The position numbers and the translations under genes are program-made. The notes below the pieces were generated by a model. The model was not told where the DNA came from. It did not search any database and saw only the letters and a program-made list of their open reading frames with translations. Source: JACCZR01 sp963844805 (GTDB lineage Bacteria; Actinomycetota; Thermoleophilia; Solirubrobacterales; Thermoleophilaceae). Taken from it: a stretch of DNA of 64,000 nt. Below are positions 46,399-54,176 of the stretch, piece after piece (positions within the stretch are counted from its first letter, which is position 1; every line of letters begins with the position of its first letter). The stretch is from NCBI GenBank assembly GCA_963844805.1, contig CAWJPU010000001.1:186001-250000 (forward strand). Reading direction: 5' to 3'.

Positions 46399-47300
46399 CG
46401 CAGCGGCAGGTCCTCCGGGCCCTGGGGCGTGGCGGCCACCGCGAAGGCGTCGGCCAGCGTCTGACGGTCGAGGCTGCGGGCGGCGCGCTCGGTTCCCTGC
46501 TCGTCGTTGCCCGTTACCACCCACAGGATCTCCTCCGCGGCGGGCTTCAGAGCCGCGACCAGGCCGGTGCCGGGCGCCGCGGTGCGCGCCACCCTGCCGC
46601 GCTGGTCGAGCAGCTCCAGCCGGGCGCCGGCGAAGCGCGCGAACACACCGGTCTCGTCAGGCTTGGCGCTCAGCCGGCCCACGGCCTGGATCATGCGCGC
46701 CTTGGGCCAGGGGGCGACGATCACGCGCAGGACGTTGCGCGTGGCGTCGGCGCCGAAGGCGGACGAGCTGGTCTTCACGCCCGCGTCGCGCAGTCGGCGC
46801 TTGGCCTCGCCGCAGGCGGCCCCGCCCTCGTCCGAGCACTCGACGCGCACCGGAAAGCGCTTGGCCTCCACGCCGCGCACCAGCGGCTCGGGGAAGGCGC
46901 CCACGATCGCGGGGATCGACATGGCCGCCTGCCAGTAGCGGTAGTCCCACTGGACGCGGTCGCCCTCGTGGAGGTCGTACTCCGCGGCCCCCACGCCGGA
47001 CTCGATCCCGTTCACGAAGAAGAACCAGTCGCGCCGGCCCTCCGGGCCGCCGCCGCTGACCCCGCCGATCGACTGCACGAAGCGCCCGCCGTAGCGGGTC
47101 TCGACCTTCTGCGAGGAGCGCAGCAGGCGCATGACCGTCTCGCCCTGCTTGATCTGCGAGCGGGTCTCCTGGTCGACGAGCGTGCTGCCGAAGTCGCGCG
47201 TGACGCGCAGCTCGACCCCGCCCGGCTGGTCGTCGCCCGCCCCCAGCCCGCAGCCGGCCAGGCCGAGGGCGAGCGCCACCAGGGCGAGCGCCCTGCGCAT
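46395..47300 (-). CDS. DUF4430 lipoprotein (transcobalamin beta-like domain)
   Basis: Predicted membrane-anchored ligand-capture protein. A lipobox LGLAGCG puts the lipidated cysteine at residue 17. Residues about 28-125 are a clear DUF4430 domain: GGVELRVTRDFGSTLVD, GETVMRLLRSSQKVETRYGG, DWFFFVNGIESGVGAAEYDL and HEGDRVQWDYRYW. InterPro describes this family as transcobalamin-like C-terminal. The remaining 170 residues, with a Cys pair (VECSDEGGAACGEAKRRL) and ALKPAAEEILWVVTGNDEQG, are not recognised. ATG 47300 overlaps the stop of the preceding DUF4430 gene by one base. It lies between two exported DUF4430 proteins and the T component. Confidence 0.85.
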   Translation of the reverse strand: MRRALALVALALGLAGCGLGAGDDQPGGVELRVTRDFGSTLVDQETRSQIKQGETVMRLLRSSQKVETRYGGRFVQSIGGVSGGGPEGRRDWFFFVNGIESGVGAAEYDLHEGDRVQWDYRYWQAAMSIPAIVGAFPEPLVRGVEAKRFPVRVECSDEGGAACGEAKRRLRDAGVKTSSSAFGADATRNVLRVIVAPWPKARMIQAVGRLSAKPDETGVFARFAGARLELLDQRGRVARTAAPGTGLVAALKPAAEEILWVVTGNDEQGTERAARSLDRQTLADAFAVAATPQGPEDLPLR

Positions 47301-48053
47301 CAGCGCACCGTCACCCGCTGGGGATAGGTCCTCACGTCACCCGCGCGCGTGGCGCGGATGCCGTAGCGCCCCGGCGCCGCGGTGAACGAGGCGAGCCCCT
47401 GCGTGTTCGTGGTGGCCGTCAGGCTTCCAAGGCGCACCTCGGCGCCCGGGGCCACGATGCCCGCGCCGCGGTCGTCGTAGGCGATCACCCGCACCGACAC
47501 GGCCCCGCCGCCCGGTGCCGACACGCGCAACTCGAGCGTGCGCTGGCAGTCACCCTCGGCGCTCGGGAGGCAGTAGAACCAGGTGACCCGCTGGCCACGG
47601 CGCAGCCGCCGGCGGCCGAAGGGCCCGCTGGGGTCGCCCGCCCCGGCCGTCGCCTGCTTGCGCCCCACCTTGTAGACCCAGCCGCGGTTGCCCCGGTTGA
47701 CGTCCGGGCCGATCCGCCGCACGAACAGGCCCGCCCCGTCACGCGCGCGGCGGGAGCAGGAGCCGAAGTCCTTGATCCCGATGCGCCGTGAGGGCCGCGC
47801 CCGCACCAGCGCCGCCAGCGGCGTGCCGGTGGCCGAGGCACAGCGGCGACGACCGATGCGCACGAGTACCCCGCGCGAGCTGGCCCGCTCTGGCGCGGTA
47901 GGACCCGTTGCGGAACACCACCATGTGCTCCACCACCGGCGCGGCGCGGCGCTTGGCCGCGTCCGCCGCCGGAGGCGACCATCCGCCACCCGCGAGGGCC
48001 AGCGCGAGCGCCGCCGCGCCCGCGCCGCTGATCACGACGAGGCGACCGGTCAC
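47300..48053 (-). CDS. Exported DUF4430-like protein with C-terminal Ig-like domain (frame broken by one base)
   Basis: From the GTG at 48053 (GTGA overlap with the gene before) the protein starts with a signal peptide (VVISGAGAAALALALAGGG...ADA). One extra G near 47884 breaks the frame. Repaired, it continues VLVRIGRRRCASATGTPLAA, KDFGSCSRRARDGAGLFVRR, then NRGWVYKVGRKQAT and RRGQRVTWFYC, the last two being the DUF4430 pattern of a short chain followed by W-x-Y. The last 80 residues form a small beta domain (GAEVRLGSLTATTNTQGLAS, GRYGIRATRAGDVRTY), Ig/CarboxypepD-like. About 250 residues. No lipobox, so it is secreted or signal-anchored. Confidence 0.75.
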
Positions 48054-49447
48054 GGCCGCACCCCCACGGCGTCGACCTCGACCGGCCCGCCGCCCACCGC
48101 GGTCACACGCACCCGGTGCAGGCGTGAGCGCAGCCGCTTGGACGTGAAGAGCATGCGCCGGTGACGCGCGGTGCCTCGCAGCCGCACCGTGCGCGAGCCG
48201 CGGTCGATCTTGATCCGCAGCTTGCCGCCCTTGGGCAGGCGGCGGCCGATCAGGGCCAGCCGCGTGCCGCGGAAGCGGAGCTTCGCCGTCGCGCCGCGAC
48301 GGGTCGAGCGCACCACGAACCGGCCCCACGCGCCCTTGCGCTGGAGGCGCTTCCATCCGGTGGAGAAGCGGATCAGGCTGCGGTCGCGGTCGTCGACCGG
48401 GATCAGCAGGTCGTTGCCGGTCGCGGAGCGGCGGTTGCCCGCGCGATCGATCGCCGTGACCCGGAGCTCGTACTGGCGCCCGGGCCGTCCGCGGAAGCGG
48501 GTGCTCACCCTCGTCGTGCTCCTCAAGAGGGACCTCCATTCATCGGCTGCCGTGGTCGCGGCGGCGCCGGTCTCGCGCACGTCGACGTCGTAGCGCGAGA
48601 CGCCGCTGCCCGTCCCGTCGTCGCCCTGCCAGGCCACCTCCACGTTGCGAGAGGTGGAGCGGTCGCTGGCGTAGCCGCCCGCGGCGCCCGCCGAGAGCAG
48701 CTCGATCGAGGGCGAGCTCTTGTCGCCGCTCGTGCACGGCGGCGCACCCACCGGGTCCACGCACACGGTGAGCAGCGGGGAGCGCACTGAGTCCGCGCGG
48801 GTGGCCTTCAGCGGGTAGATGCCGGCCTTGGCGAAGGACAGCGTGGCGCGGCCGTCGGCGTCGGTCAGCTTGCCGCCGATGGCCGAGCCGGGGATGGGCG
48901 CGCCGGTGCCCCCATCGGTGACGCGAACGCCGAAGCTCTGGCCGGTCCGAGCCGAGGCCGGGCCGGCCAGCTTGAGCGCGTGCGCCTTGGAGAAGGCGTC
49001 CCAGACCCACAGCACCTCGTCGCCGGTGCCGACCCGCTGCTGGCAGCCGCCCACCTGGGAGGAGGCGAAGTTGTTGAAGTGGCCCCAGAACTCCGAGGAG
49101 GTGCTCGAGTCGGGCCCGATGCGGTCGATCAGGAAGTCCTCGAAGCCGTCGTTCCAGGTGGCGTCGAAGGTGAAGCCGCCCTGCTTGGCGCCGTCGTCGA
49201 GAGTGGCGGTCGAGGTCGGCCCGGGCGTGGGGTTCGCGCCGCCGTTGGTGCCGTCGCACTTGTGGCTTCCGCCGGCCGAGGTGGCCACGGCGTGCCCGTC
49301 GGTGGTCACGGCCTTCTCGTAGATCGTCCCGCTCTTGCCTTCGACTCGCAGCTTCACCGACACGGGGTCGGCCTGTGCGGCGGGGGCGAAGGCGGCGAGG
49401 GCTCCCAGGGCGGCCAGCGCTGCCAGGTGGACGCGGCTATTGGACAT
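48050..49447 (-). CDS. Exported multidomain protein with N-terminal DUF4430-like domain, first gene of the B12 operon
   Basis: 465 residues. A signal peptide (LAALAALGALAAFAPAAQA) ends near residue 26. Residues 27-165 form a DUF4430-like domain: VSVKLRVEGKSGTIYEKAVT, WNDGFEDFLIDRIGP, FWGHFNNFASSQVGGCQQ and GTGDEVLWVWDAF. A bacterial Ig-like domain follows (TGQSFGVRVTDGGTGAPIPG), then a fibronectin-III-like domain (RQYELRVTAIDRAGNRRS). A basic beta-rich C-terminal domain (RFRGTRLALIGRRLP, GGPVEVDAVGV) completes it. ATG 49447 has AGGGA 8 bases upstream and sits 33 bases after the B12 riboswitch, so this gene is the direct target of cobalamin control. Exported ligand capture is inferred. Confidence 0.82.
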   Translation of the reverse strand: MSNSRVHLAALAALGALAAFAPAAQADPVSVKLRVEGKSGTIYEKAVTTDGHAVATSAGGSHKCDGTNGGANPTPGPTSTATLDDGAKQGGFTFDATWNDGFEDFLIDRIGPDSSTSSEFWGHFNNFASSQVGGCQQRVGTGDEVLWVWDAFSKAHALKLAGPASARTGQSFGVRVTDGGTGAPIPGSAIGGKLTDADGRATLSFAKAGIYPLKATRADSVRSPLLTVCVDPVGAPPCTSGDKSSPSIELLSAGAAGGYASDRSTSRNVEVAWQGDDGTGSGVSRYDVDVRETGAAATTAADEWRSLLRSTTRVSTRFRGRPGRQYELRVTAIDRAGNRRSATGNDLLIPVDDRDRSLIRFSTGWKRLQRKGAWGRFVVRSTRRGATAKLRFRGTRLALIGRRLPKGGKLRIKIDRGSRTVRLRGTARHRRMLFTSKRLRSRLHRVRVTAVGGGPVEVDAVGVRP

Positions 49448-49480
49448 GGTCTTCCCTTTCTCCGAGGGATCGCTTTGACG

Positions 49481-49641
49481 CGGCCGGAGGGAGGTCTCCT
49501 GGCTTCCGGGCTAGTGCGCCGCGCCTTCCCGAGAGCCGGTGGCCCCCAGTGGCTGACCGCGGTCGTGCGGCGCCTTCGTCACCCGGTCACAGTGGCGGGA
49601 CCGCGCCGGACTCTCACCGGACTTCCCTGGCCCACCGGCCG
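49481..49641 (-). ncRNA. Cobalamin (AdoCbl) riboswitch
   Basis: The minus-strand leader contains the class hallmarks: GGGAAGTCCGGTGAGAGTCC, CCGCCACTGTGACCGG with the GCCACTGTG core, a variable region, GGGAAGGCGCGG, and the B12 box AGCCAGGAGACC (minus, 49504-49493). CGGCCGG (49641-49635) and CCGGCCG (49487-49481) pair as P1. A possible -10, TATGCT, lies just upstream at 49661-49656. In this class high AdoCbl switches expression off, so the operon from 49447 to 42150 should be induced by B12 shortage. Confidence 0.95.
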
Positions 49642-49682
49642 TATGAACGCAGGGCAGCATACCCCGGTTCCGGGGCGACGGG

Positions 49683-50552
49683 CTAGCGCTTGCGGCTGAG
49701 CAGCGCGAAGCCGGAGAGCAGGGCCACGGCGGCCAGGGCCACCGACGGGGCGACGACGACCAGGCCCGTGTGGCGCTCGGCCACGCCCATCAGCCCGCCG
49801 GGCTGAGCCAGCGCGACAAGCGCGATCGCGGCCAGAGCCAGCACGCCGGCGGCCGCGAGCGCGACCAGTCCGACCGCCGTGAGCCCCTCTGTCGCCTTGC
49901 GCACCGAGGCCGCGGCGCGGATACGGCCCGCCCGGGCAGGGAAGCGCTCGTCCAGCACGGCCAGCCCGGCCAGCAGGACGAGCGCCCAGCCCGAGGCGAG
50001 CAGGAAGCCGCCGACGGCGTCGCTGGGGAAGTGCCACCCGAGCGCTATGACGCTGAACGCCACCCCCAAGGCGAACCCGGCGCCGACCATCGCCGCCAGG
50101 GGACGCAGGCGGCCCGGCGTGGCGATGACCAGCGCGATTGCGATCGCCATGGCGGCGGTGGAGTGGCCGCTCGGGAAGGCCTCCGGTGCCACGTGGGCGT
50201 TGCCGATGGCCCCCTCGAAGCGCGGGTAGGCAAGCACCGCCTTGAGGAGCTGGCTGGAGACGCTGCTGATGCCGACGAGCAGCACGATCACCGCCGCCAC
50301 TCGCGGGCGGCCGCGCAGGGCCGCGAGAGCGGCCAGGACCGCGCCCAGGAGGATCACCGCGCCCGGGTCGCCGAAGTGCCCCATGAAGTCCGGCACCGAG
50401 CCCCCGGCGGGCTCGGCCGCCACGAAGCCCAGCAGCGAGGTCGCGTCAGCGCGCCGCGCCGCCGCAGACCCGTAGGCGGCCACGAGCAGAACCAGGAACA
50501 GGCCGGCGCAGCCGCCTGCGGCGGCCAGGAGGAAACGGGGCCGTCTGGTCAC
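49683..50552 (-). CDS. PAP2-family membrane phosphatase
   Basis: Polytopic phosphatase of 289 residues, probably acting on lipid phosphates such as undecaprenyl pyrophosphate or phosphatidic acid. The three phosphatase motifs are visible: KAVLAYPRFEG (motif 1 K...R), PSGHST (motif 2) and SVIALGWHFPSDAVGGF (motif 3, with the catalytic His and the supporting Asp). About seven hydrophobic segments. GTG start at 50552. Its stop is followed by a CCCCGG-tt-CCGGGG mini-hairpin (49662-49675) that separates it from the riboswitch promoter. Confidence 0.88.
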   Translation of the reverse strand: MTRRPRFLLAAAGGCAGLFLVLLVAAYGSAAARRADATSLLGFVAAEPAGGSVPDFMGHFGDPGAVILLGAVLAALAALRGRPRVAAVIVLLVGISSVSSQLLKAVLAYPRFEGAIGNAHVAPEAFPSGHSTAAMAIAIALVIATPGRLRPLAAMVGAGFALGVAFSVIALGWHFPSDAVGGFLLASGWALVLLAGLAVLDERFPARAGRIRAAASVRKATEGLTAVGLVALAAAGVLALAAIALVALAQPGGLMGVAERHTGLVVVAPSVALAAVALLSGFALLSRKR

Positions 50553-50638
50553 TCCAGAAGGGTCGCACGGGCACCGAAACGCCGGCTAATGCGCCCGGGC
50601 GCGTCGCCACCCGGCCGCTATCATCGGCCAGCCCTCAG

Positions 50639-50711
50639 GCCGCCATCGTCTAGGGGACTAGGACGCCGCCCTCTCACGGCGGAAACCGGGGTTCGAATCC
50701 CCGTGGCGGTA
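50639..50711 (+). tRNA. tRNA-Glu (anticodon CTC)
   Basis: A 73-base cloverleaf: acceptor GCCGCCA/TGGCGGT (first pair G-U), TC, D arm with GTCTAGGGGACTAGGAC, anticodon stem GCCGCC(C)TCTCAC(GGCGG) with anticodon CTC. The T arm is CGGGG-TTCGAAT-CCCCG and the discriminator A. No CCA is encoded. The body closely follows bacterial tRNA-Glu. It stands at the edge of the accessory island to its right. Confidence 0.95.
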
Positions 50712-50717
50712 CCTCTC

Positions 50718-50742
50718 AACCCCGCTCTATCAGCGGGGTTTC
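50718..50742 (+). terminator. Intrinsic terminator of tRNA-Glu
   Basis: AACCCCGCT (50718-50726) pairs with AGCGGGGTT (50732-50740) around a 5-base loop, followed by T-rich TTTCGTCGTT. It starts 7 bases after the tRNA, the normal place. Confidence 0.85.
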
Positions 50743-50834
50743 GTCGTTCATGGGGACGCGGGTGGGGACAGGGAACCGGGCCTCCACGGCCGCGCAGGGA
50801 AGGTCGAATCGGAGGCCTTGGGGGTAGAACAGGT

Positions 50835-51203
50835 CTACGCGAACTCTTGGAGTGGGCTTGGGTGCCTGGGCTCGTACAGACCGATCTCGCCGGCGCCCGG
50901 GATCTTGAAGTGCGCGATCCGGCCCCAGCCCTCGTCCTCTATCGGAGATACGAACTCGACGCCCTTGCGCTCGAGTTCCGCGACGGTGCGCTCGATGTCA
51001 TGACACATGAGGAACAGGGCGTGATGCCCAGGTCCCCGGCCCCAACCGGAGCCAGGGTGGACCGCGAGCTCACCCGGCGGCAGGGCGAAGATCAGCCAGC
51101 CATCGCCGGCATCGACACCTTCGAAGCCCAGCACGTCGTGTAGAAACTCCCGAGCTCGCTCGGCGTCCTCGGCGAAGATGATCGTGTGTGCGCCGGCGAT
51201 CAC
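50835..51203 (-). CDS. VOC (glyoxalase/bleomycin resistance) superfamily protein
   Basis: Small metal-dependent or metal-lost VOC protein of 122 residues from GTG 51203. The paired beta-alpha-beta-beta-beta units are visible as GAHTIIFAEDAERAREFLHD and GHHALFLMCHDIERTVAELE. Histidines and glutamates sit at the usual ligand positions, and the end is IPGAGEIGLYEPRHP. The frame is open to a TTG at 51302, but that extension lacks family resemblance. The substrate is unknown. It is the first gene after the tRNA. Confidence 0.8.
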   Translation of the reverse strand: MIAGAHTIIFAEDAERAREFLHDVLGFEGVDAGDGWLIFALPPGELAVHPGSGWGRGPGHHALFLMCHDIERTVAELERKGVEFVSPIEDEGWGRIAHFKIPGAGEIGLYEPRHPSPLQEFA

Positions 51204-51514
51204 GGCGGTGATCGTAGCGCTGGCTATTGGAGCGCCGAAGCAGGCGGGCGCGCGGTATCCCACGGCCCGTGGACTCAGGGTCGTCTTCTCGCTGATGCTC
51301 AAGGAATCGCTGGATGAAGACCCCGAAGAGCGCCGCGAAGCCCGTGACTGTCGCGGCGACGATCACCGGCGCTTTGGTCAGGCTCGTGTACTTGCAATAT
51401 CTCGCCCACCGGCAATGCAACTGCCGGGTGTAGTGTTAACCGCCGGGTATGTCGCTCGCCCACCCGGTGACAGTTACTTGTCCGCGAGTGACCAAGGCGA
51501 AGGGAGCCTTACCC
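51204..51514. other. Intergenic region between VOC gene and small secreted peptide gene
   Basis: No supported gene in either strand. It holds TGCAA-type half sites (near 51397 and 51413), a possible -10 TAGTGT near 51430, and a GGGAG ribosome-binding site just before 51515. GC is lower than in the core region. I see no RNA gene or mobile-element end. Confidence 0.4.
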
Positions 51515-51727
51515 ATGAAGAATCTCAAGCGAGTCCTCGCGGTGGCTGCCGCGAGTGCGCTCTCACTAGGAGTGCTTGCTGGACCGGCGGCAGCCGTCGA
51601 CGTCGGGCCCCCGTTCCCCTGCGGACCGACCGACCACTACAAGATCAAGACGGACACCTTCGACTTCTCCTGTGCGGACGGGAAGTGGAAGTTCAAGGGC
51701 GAGCTCCCCCTGGTTCCCTCGCCCTGA
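51515..51727 (+). CDS. Small secreted cysteine-pair peptide of unknown function
   Basis: 70 residues starting at ATG 51515, with a good GGGAG site 10 bases upstream. A clear signal peptide (LKRVLAVAAASALSLGVLA then GPAAA) leaves a mature peptide of about 42 residues. It has two cysteines 16 residues apart (PFPCGPTDHYKIK and DFSCADGKWKFKG), probably one disulphide. I know no family. The strong hairpin immediately after (51746-51782) supports it being a separate short transcript. Confidence 0.6.
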   Translation: MKNLKRVLAVAAASALSLGVLAGPAAAVDVGPPFPCGPTDHYKIKTDTFDFSCADGKWKFKGELPLVPSP

Positions 51728-51745
51728 GACCAGGCGCTGGTTAGG

Positions 51746-51782
51746 CCACGGGTCGGGTCCGAGCATGGACCCGACCCCGTGG
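51746..51782 (+). terminator. Strong hairpin after the small secreted peptide gene
   Basis: CCACGGGTCGGGTCC (51746-51760) pairs with GGACCCGACCCCGTGG (51767-51782) with one bulged base and a 6-base loop. It is followed by TTCTCCTCTC. It lies between the peptide gene and the acyltransferase and could end the former. Confidence 0.6.
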
Positions 51783-51814
51783 TTCTCCTCTCGTCCCCTG
51801 GCCGGGCCTGCACG

Positions 51815-52945
51815 GTGAGTTCGACACCTTCCCGCATCCGTCGGCTCAATTACCTCGATGCGCTGCGCTCCGGCGCCATGCTGATCGTGGTCGTGTGGCA
51901 CCTGACCGGCCTCTGGCAGGAGTCCCAGCCGCTGAGCGGGTCGACCACCGAGGCTCTGCGGTGGGGGATGGCCTCGCTGCGCTGGTCGCTCGCCCTGTTC
52001 TTCTTGATGGCTGGCTTCTTCGGGGCCCAGCTCGCCAGACGTTGGGGGGCCAAGCGCTTTGCCAGGGACCGCCTACGGCGCATCGGCGTGCCGCTGGGCA
52101 TCGGGGTCCTGACCGTCGTCCCGCTGTCGAACCTCGTGCTCCGAGCAACGGGCATAGGAGGCCAGCTCAAGGGGCCGGGGCAGCTCTGGTTTCTCTTATA
52201 CGTACTCCTGATGTACGGGGGGGGCCTGCTGGTGCTGCGCGCGCGGGGGCGCAAGCGAGTGGAGCAGGGCCTGGGCGAGCTCGTTAGCTCCCCGCTGGCC
52301 GTACCGGTGCTGGCGGGCGTCACCGCGCTCGCGCTCTTTGGGGCGCGCCAACTGGTGGCGATCAGCAGCGAGTGGCTCGTGCCCGCCCTGCTGGCTTTCT
52401 ACGGCGCCTTCTTCTTCGTCGGCCTGTTGCTGCATGGCGCCAAGGGCGGCATAGAGGCCGTCGGCGAGCGGATGCCGCTCACCGGTGCGCTGGCGTTGGC
52501 GGCGCTGGTGCCGCTCGTGCTGCTCAACGGAGACTCGGTCTGGAAGGGGGCGCGCTTGCTGGACAGCCCTGCCTCTCGCCCGGGCTGGCTCGCCCTCTAC
52601 TGCCTGTTCACCTGGGCGAGCGTGTTCTTCGTCTGCGGCCTGGGCCGTCGTTTCCTCGCAGCCGAGCGCGCGCCGGTGCGTTACGTCGCCGACTCCTCGT
52701 ACTGGATCTACCTCATGCACTACCCGCTGGTGCCGCTGGTGATTCTCGCCGTGGCGCCCCTCGGCCTGCCCTTCCTTCTGGCTTGGGCGGCGGCCCTGGC
52801 GCTCCTGTTCTCCGTGCTGTTGCTCGCCTACGAACTGCTCGTGCGGCATACGATCATCGGCCGCACCCTCAACGGTCCGCGACCGCCCCGGCAGTGGAGC
52901 AAGCGGCTCCGACTCAATCGCGTGCCGGAGGAGGCCACTCGGTAG
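51815..52945 (+). CDS. Acyltransferase 3 family membrane protein
   Basis: Polytopic O-acyltransferase (376 residues from GTG 51815) that likely acetylates or otherwise acylates a surface polysaccharide. The start IRRLNYLDALRSGAML and WHLTG carry the conserved R/H region of the family, with about ten hydrophobic helices, the KGPGQLWFLLYVLLMYGG segment and DSSYWIYLMHYPLVPL near the end. It resembles the OpgC-type branch. The alternative GTG at 51779 lies within the preceding hairpin. It fits the glycan genes that follow. Confidence 0.85.
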   Translation: MSSTPSRIRRLNYLDALRSGAMLIVVVWHLTGLWQESQPLSGSTTEALRWGMASLRWSLALFFLMAGFFGAQLARRWGAKRFARDRLRRIGVPLGIGVLTVVPLSNLVLRATGIGGQLKGPGQLWFLLYVLLMYGGGLLVLRARGRKRVEQGLGELVSSPLAVPVLAGVTALALFGARQLVAISSEWLVPALLAFYGAFFFVGLLLHGAKGGIEAVGERMPLTGALALAALVPLVLLNGDSVWKGARLLDSPASRPGWLALYCLFTWASVFFVCGLGRRFLAAERAPVRYVADSSYWIYLMHYPLVPLVILAVAPLGLPFLLAWAAALALLFSVLLLAYELLVRHTIIGRTLNGPRPPRQWSKRLRLNRVPEEATR

Positions 52946-53056
52946 CCTGCGAAGCGAGTAGGGCGAGGAAGCCGTCAGGGCCGGGCAATAGGGAGAGTCG
53001 GCCCTCGAAGCGGGGGCCCGCCGAAGTTTGGCGATGTCGCACGGGAACCTGCGTTA

Positions 53057-53182
53057 CTAGTGCTGGGCCTGGTGGCAGCGTTCACAGAGAACAGTGAGGT
53101 TGTCGAGCGCCCTTGAGGGCAGCCCCGGATTGGAGTTCTTCGGCGCCGGCCGGCGAGGCCGCCCGCCGACCTGGTGGACGAC
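53057..53182 (-). pseudogene. HNH endonuclease 3' remnant
   Basis: Minus-strand sequence reads AVVHQVGGRPRRPAPKN... then ALDNLTVLCERCHQAQH and a TAG at 53057. LDNLTVLCERCH is the C-terminal signature of HNH nucleases. No N-terminal half precedes it; instead it abuts, in another frame, the 92-bp duplicated segment. A dead fragment left by rearrangement. Confidence 0.65.
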
Positions 53183-53274
53183 CGCCCTGCTCTGCGAGCT
53201 CCGTGGCGACGGCCTGGTGGTCGATGCAGAGCCGCGGTCTTCCAGCCGCGAGTGAGCGGGCCAGCAGCTGAGCC
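53183..53274 (-). repeat. 92-bp duplicated segment, copy A
   Basis: 88 of 92 bases match 54288-54379, a piece of the nucleotidyltransferase-like gene (encoding RSLAAGRPRLC and ATELAEQG). Here the copy is truncated on both sides and joined to the HNH remnant. The two copies are in the same orientation and bracket the whole lower-GC C5-epimerase-like gene. Confidence 0.9.
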
Positions 53275-53300
53275 AAGTAGTTGACGTCTATTCATCTCCA

Positions 53301-54176
53301 TCACGCATCGTATGGATCATGCTTAGGATTGTACTCACCAGTTTCCCGGCCTGGATACAATCGTGGCCATTCAACAGTGTAGGCTAGCCAACGCTCGTGA
53401 TACTGAAGGAACCAATCACTCAGTAGTGGCGCATACGTCTGAGCTAACCCGCTCATGGTTCTCATGCCACGAACGGCGTGATAGTGATAAATATTGTAGT
53501 GGCGTCCACCGATGTTCTTGGTCCAGCCACACAGCTGATGGAATCGACCGCCCAAGCCATAGTAAGTGTTCGCTGCCTCGGGGCAGTCGTATCGCGGTAG
53601 GTAAGCGCCCATCGTGCATAGACTGCTGAACAGGAAGTACTCGCCATCCCATGAGCCCCAGTGATCAGAGTGCGCAGCTAATAGTTTGAGCGCCGTGATC
53701 CAGCCGTTTAGGATCAGGGTTGGTTCTGTTTCGGGCCACTCCTCGATGACGTAACCACGAAGGACACCACCATCGTTCACGCTGACCAGCAGAGATTTAA
53801 GCACTGGGTCAGGAGATACGGCTGGATCACCTAGCCGACACAGCACGTCGAACCATCGGCTTTGTGTCAGGCCGCTATAGAGACGACGCCCATCGCGCTC
53901 GTAGAAAAAGGCCAACCCTTCACCAAGCGTCTCGTCCATGCGATCTAGCCCGGCCACAGCAACCCGCTTCGCTGCGTCTAGGAATCTCTGATCGCCAGTC
54001 TTCCGATGCTGGCTGAGGTAGTCATCGACAGCGTACACGCCATATAGTGGATGCTCACTCACTGAGCCATCCGGCATGCGCTTTAACGGGTAGTCACCAT
54101 CCCCGAAGTGCAGACCGTAGCTGGTGAACAGCTCTGTCTGGTGTGGACTAAGCGGCGGTAGGGTCTCGCTCATCAT
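53301..54176 (-). CDS. D-glucuronyl C5-epimerase-like protein, lower GC
   Basis: 291 residues from ATG 54176. Stretches match the C-terminal catalytic toroid of glucuronyl C5-epimerases: YERDGRRLYSGLTQSRW, EEWPETEPTLILNGWITALK, LCTMGAYLPRYDC and NIYHYHAVRGMRTMSGL. The first gives the substrate-groove Tyr/Ser and the last the C-terminal His pattern. Such enzymes turn D-glucuronate into L-iduronate in glycan chains. No signal peptide. Base composition is close to 50% GC, well below its surroundings, with A/T-ending codons, so it was probably acquired. It overlaps the upstream gene end by 29 bases. Family call is moderate; another alpha/alpha-toroid carbohydrate enzyme is possible. Confidence 0.6.
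   Translation of the reverse strand: MMSETLPPLSPHQTELFTSYGLHFGDGDYPLKRMPDGSVSEHPLYGVYAVDDYLSQHRKTGDQRFLDAAKRVAVAGLDRMDETLGEGLAFFYERDGRRLYSGLTQSRWFDVLCRLGDPAVSPDPVLKSLLVSVNDGGVLRGYVIEEWPETEPTLILNGWITALKLLAAHSDHWGSWDGEYFLFSSLCTMGAYLPRYDCPEAANTYYGLGGRFHQLCGWTKNIGGRHYNIYHYHAVRGMRTMSGLAQTYAPLLSDWFLQYHERWLAYTVEWPRLYPGRETGEYNPKHDPYDA

Noticed and set aside
50639..50742. tRNA-Glu as an active integration site with flanking att repeats
   Set aside because: No integrase gene and no second copy of the tRNA 3' end could be found in the window.
53183..53274. Insertion-sequence terminal repeats
   Set aside because: The repeats are direct, 92 bp, coding-derived, and no transposase lies between or near them.
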